64,000 nt of DNA from Mucilaginibacter sp. OK098 (GTDB taxonomy: Bacteria; Bacteroidota; Bacteroidia; Sphingobacteriales; Sphingobacteriaceae). The position numbers and the translations under genes were made by a program. Under the pieces are notes generated by a model. That model made no database searches. It saw nothing but the letters and a program-made list of their open reading frames with translations, and was not told the DNA's origin. Location of the stretch: NCBI RefSeq assembly GCF_900142915.1, contig NZ_FRCM01000007.1:310001-374000 (forward strand), written 5' to 3'. Each line of letters starts with the position of its first letter. Position 1 is the first letter of the stretch. This document shows, in pieces, positions 54,411 through 62,593 of this stretch.

Positions 54411-55027
54411 AGGAGTCCTACTGTAAATAAAATGTTAGCGATAATATTAGTTACGTTGTTAATCATATAGTATCCTTCCTGATGCGTATCTAATAATTGT
54501 TTAAAAAGCATAAACAAAAAAGTATTGATCGCAAAATAAAAAAGTACCCCAGCATTTATCCAGAACAATCCCTGCTTTTCAATATGTATAAATTCTTGCC
54601 GGTTTAATAACTGGTAAAAATACGCTAATGAAAAGCAAATAAGCAATACACTTAAAATAGTATTGGCTATAGAAGGATATTCCCAAATGTCCTCCACAAA
54701 AATCAGATTAATTATAGAGATAAGAAAGGTTGCCAGGCCCAATATTATAATTGTTTTTTTTATGGCTATTTTAATAAACGCATGGTAGTAAATAGCCGTA
54801 AAAAACAGGATACTGATTAGGATGAAAAGATGCAACAGTGGAAAATTATTGGTCACAACCATGGGTTTTGTTACCTGTAATACAAAGTCAAACAAAACCG
54901 ATACAATGAAAAAGACCGCTGCTATTTTTAATACCCTATCTAAATATCTATAATTATATAATGCTGCAATAACTGGTAAAATACCTGATACAGTAGAAAA
55001 AATATTCAGAAAGAAATCTACGGACAT
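54380..55027 (-). CDS. Multi-pass membrane protein, candidate sensor partner
   Basis: 215 residues with about six or seven predicted membrane segments (for example ILPVIAALYNYRYL, ILGLATFLISIINLIF, TILSVLLICFSLAYFY). I do not recognise a family. It overlaps the kinase gene start by 31 bases, so the two are translationally coupled. The kinase lacks a sensing domain, so this protein may supply it; that is inference. Confidence 0.65.
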   Translation of the reverse strand: MSVDFFLNIFSTVSGILPVIAALYNYRYLDRVLKIAAVFFIVSVLFDFVLQVTKPMVVTNNFPLLHLFILISILFFTAIYYHAFIKIAIKKTIIILGLATFLISIINLIFVEDIWEYPSIANTILSVLLICFSLAYFYQLLNRQEFIHIEKQGLFWINAGVLFYFAINTFLFMLFKQLLDTHQEGYYMINNVTNIIANILFTVGLLCKPQLQKTT

Positions 55028-55039
55028 AAAGTTATTTAA

Positions 55040-55459
55040 TTACAACTCCGACTTATGCACAGACATCAGGCTTTTCGGGCAGCCAGGCGAACCCGGGCAA
55101 GGAGAAGATTGTTGGGCTAATACATCAAACGCTTTTACCGTTTTCATGTCATTTTTAGATAATTTTTGAGCAGAGGCCGTGTTAAGCATATCATGACCAT
55201 CACAAGTTACGCCTGTTATGATAAGGTGTCTTTCACCGCCTGCTTCGCCATGACCCTTGCTGTGTGCGTTATGAAAACGCAGACCTACACAACCCGGCTG
55301 ACTCAATATTTTTTCCAGTATTTCTTTACCAAAAAAATGTGAATGAGGCTCGTGCGGATGCCTGTCCCTGTGATTTTTTGTCCAGATAATAGATAATTCC
55401 AGATCCCATTCCTCACCTTCTTTACCGCTAAGAAGATTGGGCTTTTTTGATTGTTCCAT
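55040..55459 (-). CDS. His/Cys-rich hypothetical protein, first gene of the kinase operon
   Basis: 139 residues from ATG 55459 (MEQSKKPN; an ATG at 55471 adds four residues). It has no signal peptide. Residues of about 32-50 are rich in His and Arg (HRDRHPHEPHSHFFGKE), followed by RFHNAHSKGHGEAGGERH and a C-terminal CPGSPGCPK. Such clusters suggest metal or haem binding. I do not recognise a named family. Its position ahead of the membrane protein and kinase suggests it supplies or senses the signal. Confidence 0.65.
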   Translation of the reverse strand: MEQSKKPNLLSGKEGEEWDLELSIIWTKNHRDRHPHEPHSHFFGKEILEKILSQPGCVGLRFHNAHSKGHGEAGGERHLIITGVTCDGHDMLNTASAQKLSKNDMKTVKAFDVLAQQSSPCPGSPGCPKSLMSVHKSEL

Positions 55460-55630
55460 TTGTTTAAGCAATTAGGTTTTTATTAATAAGTTTTGATAAA
55501 ACTAATGTTTATAAGTTATTATTTCAATTGCGCTCAAAGGTACCTCTAGACTGTTTCTAAATGAAAAAACGCACAACTAACTCATTGTCAATCACAAACA
55601 CATTGATATGGCTTTTTAGCAGATAAAACA

Positions 55631-55669
55631 TTGCGTAGTTTTACGCAACAGATTCCGTGGTACTACGGA
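55631..55669. promoter_or_regulatory. Twin dyad operator candidate upstream of the kinase operon
   Basis: TTGCGTA / TACGCAA (55631-55648) and TCCGTGGT / ACTACGGA (55654-55669) are related 16-base dyads of the form T[GC]CGTRGT-WY-TACG[CG]A. Their centres are 22 bases apart, two helical turns. The 55460-55829 gap contains nothing else I can support. NarL-type regulators often bind such repeats. Confidence 0.6.
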
Positions 55670-55829
55670 TTGAAAAACGAATGGTTTTTGGCGTTTTACC
55701 CCAATTTGTCATTATTATAATAGCTTATAAAAAGGTTGGTTGCCGCATCTTTAGGGGGCAGTCAAATATTACATCCGGTTAACTTATTGCTTATTATATT
55801 GCGCCATCAATTATCATAACCTCTTTACC

Positions 55830-56270
55830 ATGGAAAATTATTTAGCCGAACTTTATGAACGCGACCTATTAAGATTAAAGGACGAGATAAAAAGCTTTAA
55901 AGACGATTACAACATCTGGCGTAAAAATGATGGTATAAGCAACTCGGCGGGTACGCTGGTGCTACATTTAACTGGTAATCTTAATTTTTGCATTGGCACA
56001 AAGATAGGAGGCACCGGCTATGTTCGGAACCGCGAACAGGAATTTTCGGCAACAGATGTTCCGCGCCTGGAGCTTATTGCCGGAATTGAAAATTTAATTG
56101 AAGTGGTAAAAACCAGCTTGAAGGATCTAAGCCAGCAAAGACTGGAAGAGATTTATCCACTTGAAATGTACGGACAAAAAAGCACCGCTTACTACTTAAC
56201 CCTCTTTCTCGCCCATCTGAACTATCATTTAGGCCAGATAAATTATTTAAGAAGAATACTGGAGGGTTAA
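55830..56270 (+). CDS. DUF1572 (DinB-like) protein
   Basis: 146 residues. ELYERDLLRLKDEIKSF, VLHLTGNLNFCIGTKIGGTG and FLAHLNYHLGQINYL with the His set of DinB-fold proteins match DUF1572. Function unknown, possibly a thiol-dependent transferase or metalloenzyme. Reads away from the kinase operon, across the twin dyads; it might share their control. Confidence 0.85.
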   Translation: MENYLAELYERDLLRLKDEIKSFKDDYNIWRKNDGISNSAGTLVLHLTGNLNFCIGTKIGGTGYVRNREQEFSATDVPRLELIAGIENLIEVVKTSLKDLSQQRLEEIYPLEMYGQKSTAYYLTLFLAHLNYHLGQINYLRRILEG

Positions 56271-56323
56271 ATCAGGATAATTGTAGTGTCAATCATAAAT
56301 TAACGCTTAGTCTGGAGTCGACA

Positions 56324-57010
56324 TCACACCAGTTCCTTTTGTATTACATAAATGGAGATTTGCTTCCGGGTTACAAAGCCTAGTGATTTGTAAAGATCTA
56401 TTGCCCGCGTGTTTGACGATAGTACGTGTAAAAACGGGATGCCTGATGCGGCTTTTATCCGGTGAACATGGTTCAATATCAGCTGTGCAGCATAGCCGCG
56501 GCCCAAATAATCAGGATGCGTACAAACAGCACTTACCTCGGCATAAGGAGCAGGATTTAGGCGTTGCCCTGCCATAGCTATTAGTTTATCACCATCAAAA
56601 ATCCCTTTGTAGTGGCCAAAATCAATGGTTCTTTGCGCAAACGGACCAGGATTGGTCAGCTTGGTTAGGGCCAGCATGGCAAGGATGTGTTCCTCGCCCA
56701 GGGGAACGATCTGCTCATCTGCTTCTGCCTGCCGTGCAGGGGTTTCGCACACCAATTGCAAAACATCCATTCGTTGAAGGACTTTCCATAGACCCGGAAA
56801 ATCTATCTCTGTTGGCGTGATAAACCCGAAGACCGCGTTAACCGGGGCAACATCATACAAAAGCTTAAAGTTATCCGGTGTATTTTCAGCAAGGCCAGCA
56901 AATGGCGAAATATCCGAAGGAAAATATTTGGCCTCCCCGTTGCCTTTTGCCAGTTCTTTATTTCCAGTATTTAATGCGTTAAAGGCGGGGTTATCAAGTA
57001 TGTGGTCCAT
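56324..57010 (-). CDS. GNAT-family N-acetyltransferase (FR47-like)
   Basis: 228 residues. The N-terminal half has FPSDISPFAGLAENTPDNFK, and the acetyl-CoA site lies in AVCTHPDYLGRGYAAQLILN, followed by FLHVLSSNTRAIDLYKSLGF. The FR47-like C-terminal domain is of the general GNAT type. Acceptor unknown. It is alone, divergent from the REC-TrxR gene. Confidence 0.85.
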   Translation of the reverse strand: MDHILDNPAFNALNTGNKELAKGNGEAKYFPSDISPFAGLAENTPDNFKLLYDVAPVNAVFGFITPTEIDFPGLWKVLQRMDVLQLVCETPARQAEADEQIVPLGEEHILAMLALTKLTNPGPFAQRTIDFGHYKGIFDGDKLIAMAGQRLNPAPYAEVSAVCTHPDYLGRGYAAQLILNHVHRIKAASGIPFLHVLSSNTRAIDLYKSLGFVTRKQISIYVIQKELV

Positions 57011-57176
57011 TGGTTTTATTTAGAATAATTGATCAGTTGTATATTAGCTGATGCTTTTTCCTGTTTTCAAATCTATAAATAATTGGTAAACTAAGCCGGG
57101 TGACCTGGTTTTGTTGATGTAATATTAAACGGGGATGACATTATTGTAAATTTTGATCTCAAGACTGCCGTCAGAC

Positions 57177-57207
57177 AAAATCAGGGAATCATGCCATCCC
57201 TGATTTT
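57177..57207 (+). terminator. Orphan terminator-like hairpin
   Basis: AAAATCAGGGA (57177-57187) and TCCCTGATTTT (57197-57207) form an 11-base stem with a 9-base loop, with a T-rich trail (TTTTTATTT). It lies between two divergent genes, where no coding gene ends on the plus strand. A short RNA from about 57011 upward could be its source. Confidence 0.6.
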
Positions 57208-57309
57208 TATTTAAAACCTTCATTTTTTTGCTCAAAAACATACAAATCCCATCGCTAACTATACTACTTTTGTAATAAATCATTAATTTAACGCCATACA
57301 CCTTTTACC

Positions 57310-58971
57310 ATGGAAAAACCCATAATATTTTCGATAGATGATGATCCGCAGGTGTTACGTGCAATAACCCGGGATCTGAAATCGATGTACGGCAAGGAAT
57401 ACAGAATTATTAATACAACATCAGCAAATGAAGCGCTGGAAAGCTTGATCGACCTAAAAAACAGCTCGGATGTGGTTGCCATGTTTGTGTGCGACCAGCG
57501 CATGCCCGAGATGGAAGGCGTTGCTTTTTTAGAGAAAGCCATAAAAATATTCCCAAAGGCAAAGCGGGTTTTGCTTACCGCTTATTCTGATACCGAAGCG
57601 GCCATAAAGGCCATAAATGATGTTCAGCTTGATTATTACCTGATGAAGCCCTGGGACCCACCCACTGAAAGGCTTTACCCGGTAATAGATGACCTGCTGG
57701 ACGACTGGCAAAGCGATTATATCCCCGATTTTAAGGGTATAAAAGTAGTTGGCTACCAGTTTTCACCGCAATCGCACACGGTTAAAGATTATTTGGCCAG
57801 TAACCTGATCCCCTATAAATGGCTGGATATTGAGAAAAACCCGGATGCAAAAGAAATTTTAGAACTTAACGATGTTGCTTTAGACCAATTGCCGGTAATA
57901 GTTTTTGATGACGGAAGTTATTCATGCAAACCCACCATAAGGTCGATAGCTGAAAAAGTGGGCGCAAACCCGCAAATAACCAATGATATTTATGATGTGG
58001 TGATCATTGGTGCTGGTCCGGCAGGACTTGCGGCGGCTGTGTATGGCGCATCCGAAGGCTTAAAAACATTGCTGATAGAACGGAAAGCGCCGGGCGGGCA
58101 GGCAGGAACAAGCTCGCGGATTGAAAACTACCTGGGTTTCCCGGCAGGTTTAAGCGGGGCCGATCTTACACGCCGGGCCATAAGTCAGGCCATGCGGTTG
58201 GGCGCGGAGTTTTTATCGCCGCAAGCTGTGAGCGATATCAAACAAAAGGACGGTTACAAAACCATTATACTTGATGACGGGCCTGAAATTGTTAGCCGTA
58301 CCGTAGTGATAACTACCGGGGTTGATTACCGAAAGCTAGAGGTTAAAGGTGCTGAAAATTATACCGGCGCAGGCATTTACTATGGTGCTGCAACTACCGA
58401 AGCATCAGCTTGTAAGGATAAGGAGGTTTATGTTATAGGTGGAGGAAATTCCGCGGGGCAGGCGGCAGTTTACTTGTCTAAATTTGCTAAAAACGTTTAT
58501 ATCATTATCCGCAGGGATAGTTTAAGCTATACCATGTCGGCCTACCTGATCCAACAAATAGCTAATCTGCCTAATATTCATGTTTTGGCTGATACCGAAA
58601 TTATTGAAGCTTCAGGCCATAATTGCCTTGAAAAGCTAACGCTCATTAACGTTAAAACAAAAGAAACGGTTACCAACGAGGCATCCGCACTTTACATTTT
58701 TATAGGCGCAAAACCTTATACCGACTGGATAAAGCTGGACATCCTAAAGGATGAAAAAGGCTTTATTGAAACCGGGCGCGAGCTGAGGCGCTATGATGAT
58801 TTTACCAAGATCTGGAAACAAAAACGCGACCCGTTCCTGCTCGAAACCAGTTGTAATGGCATTTTTGCCGCAGGCGATGTACGTGCAGGCGCCATGAACC
58901 GCGTAGCATCTGCCGTGGGCGAGGGCTCAATGGCTATAAGCTTTGTACATAAGTATTTGGCAGAGGTGTAA
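57310..58971 (+). CDS. Receiver - thioredoxin-like - thioredoxin-reductase-like fusion oxidoreductase
   Basis: 553 residues. Residues 1-125 are a response-regulator receiver with phosphoacceptor Asp62 (VCDQRMPEMEG), LLTAYSD and the Lys motif YYLMKPWD. Residues of about 135-215 are glutaredoxin/thioredoxin-like but lack CxxC (FSPQSHTVKDYLA). Residues of about 225-553 resemble thioredoxin reductase: VVIIGAGPAGLAAAVYGA, RKAPGGQAGTSSRIENY and VYVIGGGNSAGQAAVYL. In place of the TrxR active-site CxxC the sequence has ASAC with one Cys. A UBP zinc finger gene follows 61 bases later. TACTTTTG is at 57265-57272. Confidence 0.9.
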   Translation: MEKPIIFSIDDDPQVLRAITRDLKSMYGKEYRIINTTSANEALESLIDLKNSSDVVAMFVCDQRMPEMEGVAFLEKAIKIFPKAKRVLLTAYSDTEAAIKAINDVQLDYYLMKPWDPPTERLYPVIDDLLDDWQSDYIPDFKGIKVVGYQFSPQSHTVKDYLASNLIPYKWLDIEKNPDAKEILELNDVALDQLPVIVFDDGSYSCKPTIRSIAEKVGANPQITNDIYDVVIIGAGPAGLAAAVYGASEGLKTLLIERKAPGGQAGTSSRIENYLGFPAGLSGADLTRRAISQAMRLGAEFLSPQAVSDIKQKDGYKTIILDDGPEIVSRTVVITTGVDYRKLEVKGAENYTGAGIYYGAATTEASACKDKEVYVIGGGNSAGQAAVYLSKFAKNVYIIIRRDSLSYTMSAYLIQQIANLPNIHVLADTEIIEASGHNCLEKLTLINVKTKETVTNEASALYIFIGAKPYTDWIKLDILKDEKGFIETGRELRRYDDFTKIWKQKRDPFLLETSCNGIFAAGDVRAGAMNRVASAVGEGSMAISFVHKYLAEV

Positions 58972-59032
58972 ATACTGGTTGATTGAGTTAGATTAGGTTG
59001 ATTGAGTTGAATAAGTTATAAAGTAAATTACC

Positions 59033-59302
59033 ATGGAAGACGAAGTATGCAAGCACCTTGGTGCTATTAAAACACTAAAGCAGCCTAAAGATTATGTATG
59101 TGAGGAATGTGTAAAAGTGCATGGCACCTGGATGCACCTGCGCACCTGCCAAACCTGCGGCGTTACGCTTTGCTGTGACAGCTCGCCAGCTCAGCATGCC
59201 AGTAAACACGCAGCAGAGGCTGGTCACCCTGTAGTGATCTCAGCCGAGCCGGGAGAACGCTGGTTATGGTGTTATGTAGATGATGAAATGGCTGAGTATT
59301 AG
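59033..59302 (+). CDS. UBP-type zinc finger protein
   Basis: 89 residues. Cys and His spacing (CKHLGAIKTLKQP, VCEECVKVHGTWMHLRTCQTCG, CCDSSPAQHASKHAAEAGHP) is that of ZnF-UBP domains, which in eukaryotes bind the free C-terminus of ubiquitin. In bacteria the ligand is unknown. It sits next to the REC-TrxR fusion, a pairing I recall from other bacteria, so the two probably act together. Confidence 0.88.
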   Translation: MEDEVCKHLGAIKTLKQPKDYVCEECVKVHGTWMHLRTCQTCGVTLCCDSSPAQHASKHAAEAGHPVVISAEPGERWLWCYVDDEMAEY

Positions 59303-59308
59303 TTAGCA

Positions 59309-59400
59309 GCGTGCAGTTTTCAGTTGGCGGTAAAAATTTAAAGTGTATAGCATAGCACTCCATAAATCTGCAAACTGCCTACCGCCAACTGCAAACTTCT
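59309..59400. repeat. Inverted simple repeat (CAGTTGGCGGTA / TACCGCCAACTG)
   Basis: CAGTTTTCAGTTGGCGGTAAA near 59314-59335 pairs with CTGCCTACCGCCAACTGCAA near 59375-59396. Between the convergent ZnF-UBP and DoxX genes, so it may act as a terminator. Confidence 0.65.
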
Positions 59401-59402
59401 AC

Positions 59403-59837
59403 CTACTGTTCCGCTAAATACCTATCCAATGACCACGGCCCTGAACCTAAAATTAAAAATATTACGAGGACTACCAGGGCCGTTACTGATGGCCATACCA
59501 TATAATTAATGGCATCCTGGAAAATGCCGCTCAAAAAAATCGCTCCCAGCACTATTGGGATCTGCAGGATGCAGCCAAACCTGGTGAGGATCCCTACGCC
59601 TATCAATATCCCCCCTACCATGTGCGCAAACATTACGTAATAAACCAGCGACATTAAAATTGCCGGCGAAACATCTATAACGGTCTGATCTGTTATCAGC
59701 TGTTTAAGGTATTCGGTGTTTTCCATAAAGGAGATCCCTTTCCATAGTAAAAAAGCACCAAGCGCAATGCGTACAATGTCAATAAATTTAGGGTGATGGG
59801 TGTCGCCCCAATTTTCAATACGGTGAACTACGTTCAT
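59403..59837 (-). CDS. DoxX-family membrane protein
   Basis: 144 residues with four membrane segments; opening FIDIVRIALGAFLLWKGISF, then MVGGILIGVGILTRFG and PWSLDRYLAEQ. The DoxX family is associated with quinone or redox metabolism, but this member's role is unknown. Divergent from yceI across a region with an inverted repeat (59910-59945). Confidence 0.87.
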   Translation of the reverse strand: MNVVHRIENWGDTHHPKFIDIVRIALGAFLLWKGISFMENTEYLKQLITDQTVIDVSPAILMSLVYYVMFAHMVGGILIGVGILTRFGCILQIPIVLGAIFLSGIFQDAINYMVWPSVTALVVLVIFLILGSGPWSLDRYLAEQ

Positions 59838-59909
59838 AATAACCTCCGGTTTTAAGATTATAATTGATTACAATACAAAAGGGAGCTATTGGGATAAACG
59901 GCCTGTGGT

Positions 59910-59945
59910 ATTGCTTATATAAATTTAGCGATTATATAAAGCAAT
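59910..59945. promoter_or_regulatory. Inverted repeat between DoxX and YceI genes
   Basis: ATTGCTTATATAA (59910-59922) is nearly complementary to TTATATAAAGCAAT (59932-59945) with a one-base bulge. The position between divergent genes suggests an operator; no regulator is assigned. Confidence 0.4.
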
Positions 59946-60114
59946 AACAATTATTGGGGATAATTAGTTTTAAGTATTGCCTGCGTCTTCACAAAAAATC
60001 GATTTTCTTTAAGCGGGTGTGATTTTTTAATTAATCCTTTTCCTCTTTTCTCCATCTAAAATAAAAATCAATTTCATTTATAATCATTCTAAATAAAATA
60101 CGTTAATTAGCACG

Positions 60115-60645
60115 ATGAAGAAATTTTTGCTGCCCATATTATTAATTACATTAGCCACTACTGCTTTTACTTATGTAAACAGCACCATTACCCGCTCTGT
60201 CATCACCTTTAAAACCAGGAATATGGGCATTGGGGTTAATGGCTCAATTAGCGGTTTACAGGCTGACGTTCATTTCAACCCTGCCGACCCAACAACCAGT
60301 ACCATCGAGGCTTCAGTGGATGTTAACAGCATCAATACTGATAACTCAAGCAGGGATGAGCATTTAAGAAGTGAAGATTATTTTGATGTGGCCCATTATC
60401 CCAAAATAACCCTTAAATCTGTTTCGTTTAAACACAGCAGCGGTAATAATTATACCGGGCAATTTAACCTTACCATAAAAGGTAAAACCAAGCCGGTTGA
60501 AATCCCATTCACCTATATACAAACAGGCAATGCAGCAGCATTTAAAGGCAGCTTTAAACTAAACCGCCTTGATTACGGAGTAGGCAGCAGCAGCATGATC
60601 CTTGCAAACGAGGTTACTGTTAATATTGATGCGGGGGTGGAGTAA
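60115..60645 (+). CDS. YceI-family lipocalin-like protein
   Basis: 176 residues with a signal peptide of about 18 residues (LLPILLITLATTAFTYV). The YceI fold is shown by SVITFKTRNMGIGVNGSISG, DEHLRSEDYFDVAHYPKITL and TIKGKTKPVEIPFTYI. YceI proteins bind isoprenoid lipids in the periplasm. Cargo unknown. Confidence 0.9.
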   Translation: MKKFLLPILLITLATTAFTYVNSTITRSVITFKTRNMGIGVNGSISGLQADVHFNPADPTTSTIEASVDVNSINTDNSSRDEHLRSEDYFDVAHYPKITLKSVSFKHSSGNNYTGQFNLTIKGKTKPVEIPFTYIQTGNAAAFKGSFKLNRLDYGVGSSSMILANEVTVNIDAGVE

Positions 60646-60823
60646 GAGACTAGAGATCAGTTGATCAGAGGTTAGGTTAAATTCCCGCTATCTGATAAAA
60701 TTGAAGCTTCTTCCGGACTTTCCCGACTTTCGGACTAAAACCAGCCTCCAATCTCTATTTTTAACAATTTAATAACCAACCTCTAATCTCCAACCTCTAA
60801 TCACTAATCGTATCTTTACGATT

Positions 60824-61888
60824 ATGAAACTTCGCATACTTGTTTTAATTAATGCGGCAGCGGTTGCCGTAACCCTTTCGGCCGTAAATTATTATTTTCA
60901 GCACAGTTGGTATAATGTTGCGCTAACATTTTTTATTACCATAATTACCAGCTTTTTGGTTTTCTATTACCTGATAGAAAAATATGTGTATTCAAAAATA
61001 AAGCTCATTTACAAACTTATCCATAACTTAAAGCTTGGCCGCGATCTGCGCGATGCCCTTGGCGAACATGTTAGCGCCGATCCAATTAACGACGTGGAAA
61101 CAGAGGTAAAAGAATGGGCAAAAGAAAAGAAGAGTGAAATTGATGAACTGCGTAAACAGGAAAAATTTCGCCGCGATTTTTTATCCAATATCTCGCACGA
61201 GTTTAAAACCCCGCTTTTTGCAATCCAGGGATATATTGAAGCCCTGCAGGATGATGACTTTGAGGACAAGGATATGGCAAAGCAGTTTTTGGCAAAGGCA
61301 TCAAAAAATGTTGACCGCTTAAGTTACCTGATAAAAGACCTGGATGAGATCTCAAAGCTGGAGTCGGGCGAGATCCCTATAAACCTTACCCGTTTTAAAA
61401 TAAACGACCTGATAAAAGAGGTTTTTGAATCTCTGGAGCTTAAAGCCAGGCAGCATAACATTAAATTAATATTCAAGCAAAAATACGATGAGCCGATACT
61501 GGTGAATGCCGACCGCGAAAAAATAAGGCAGGTGCTGGTTAATTTAATTGACAACTCATTTAAATATGGAAATGAGGAAGGCAGCACCTCCGTTAGCTTG
61601 TTTGAACTGCATGACCAGGTACTTGTTGAGGTTACCGACGATGGTATTGGAATTGAGGAAAAATTCCTTCCACGCCTGTTTGAGCGCTTTTTCCGTACAG
61701 ATACAAGCCGGTCGCGGCAAATTGGCGGATCAGGCCTTGGGCTTGCCATTGTTAAACATATTATTGAGGCACATGAGCAAACAATTAATGTGCGCAGTAC
61801 CGAAGGCCTGGGCTCAACTTTTGGATTTACGCTGCAGCGTTCAAAGCAGACTTTACATTTGCCTAACATACCAAATCTAAAAAATTAA
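60824..61888 (+). CDS. Sensor histidine kinase, PhoR-like
   Basis: 354 residues. Two membrane segments (about residues 5-24 and 30-52), a linker and FLSNISHEFKTPLFAIQGYI (phospho-His region), then NLIDNSFKYGNE, DDGIGIEEKFLPRLFERFFR and GGSGLGLAIVKHIIE in the ATP domain. Its place directly before the phosphate uptake genes suggests a PhoR-like phosphate sensor; no partner regulator gene is in the window, so this is inference. No PAS domain is evident. Confidence 0.85.
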   Translation: MKLRILVLINAAAVAVTLSAVNYYFQHSWYNVALTFFITIITSFLVFYYLIEKYVYSKIKLIYKLIHNLKLGRDLRDALGEHVSADPINDVETEVKEWAKEKKSEIDELRKQEKFRRDFLSNISHEFKTPLFAIQGYIEALQDDDFEDKDMAKQFLAKASKNVDRLSYLIKDLDEISKLESGEIPINLTRFKINDLIKEVFESLELKARQHNIKLIFKQKYDEPILVNADREKIRQVLVNLIDNSFKYGNEEGSTSVSLFELHDQVLVEVTDDGIGIEEKFLPRLFERFFRTDTSRSRQIGGSGLGLAIVKHIIEAHEQTINVRSTEGLGSTFGFTLQRSKQTLHLPNIPNLKN

Positions 61889-61918
61889 CATTAACTTAAC
61901 ATTGCAAAGTTACCTTTG
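61885..61918 (+). promoter_or_regulatory. Pho-box-like direct repeat plus -7 element
   Basis: TTAACA at 61885-61890, five bases, TTAACA at 61896-61901 (11-base period), then 9 bases to TACCTTTG at 61911-61918. TTAACA repeats with this spacing are the known Pho box of Bacillus PhoP and similar to cyanobacterial Pho boxes. The position directly before the promoter element mirrors PhoB-activated promoters. Confidence 0.6.
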
Positions 61919-61937
61919 CCCAAATCCCCATTAAACT

Positions 61938-62588
61938 ATGTCGTTAAACAGCATTTTTCAATATTTTGTACCAAAGGATAAAAAGATATTTTTTCCATTA
62001 TTTGAGCAGGCAGCAAATAACGTTGTAACCATGGCAACCATATTAGTTGAAGCGGTTAATTCCAACAATCCCGCCACCCGCGAAGAGCTGTTTAAACAGA
62101 TTGATAAACTAGAGAACAAGGGCGATGAAATAACGCACCAGGTGCATCTTGAGCTTGGTAAAAACTTTATTACCCCTTTTGACCGCGAGGATATTCATGC
62201 ACTGGCATCAGCAATTGATGATGTTGCCGATTACATACAAGGCGCGGCAAACCGCATGAGCCTTTACCGGATTGATGATTATAACGAGCATATCCGCAAA
62301 CTATCTGAACTTACCCTACAGGCAAGCATCGATCTTGAAAAAGCGGTAAGAGAGTTAAAGGACCTTAAAAATGTACGGAACATCGCCGATTCCTGCATCA
62401 GGATAAACAGCGTTGAAAACCAGGCTGATTATGTTTTTGACCGCGCAGTAGCTGATCTTTTCCTGTATGAAAAGGACGCTATCCGCCTTATTAAATACAA
62501 AGAAATACTATCTGCACTTGAAACCGCAACTGATATGTGTGAAGATGCTGCCGATGTAATGGAATCTATTTTAGTTAAAAACGCATAA
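61938..62588 (+). CDS. DUF47/PhoU-like protein
   Basis: 216 residues, helical: LFEQAANNVVTMATILVEAV, FKQIDKLENKGDEITHQVHL and FDREDIHALASAIDDVADYI. DUF47 proteins are PhoU homologues, usually partners of Pit transporters, and probably regulate phosphate entry. It lies 5 bases before the Pit gene. Confidence 0.92.
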   Translation: MSLNSIFQYFVPKDKKIFFPLFEQAANNVVTMATILVEAVNSNNPATREELFKQIDKLENKGDEITHQVHLELGKNFITPFDREDIHALASAIDDVADYIQGAANRMSLYRIDDYNEHIRKLSELTLQASIDLEKAVRELKDLKNVRNIADSCIRINSVENQADYVFDRAVADLFLYEKDAIRLIKYKEILSALETATDMCEDAADVMESILVKNA

Positions 62589-62593
62589 TTTTA

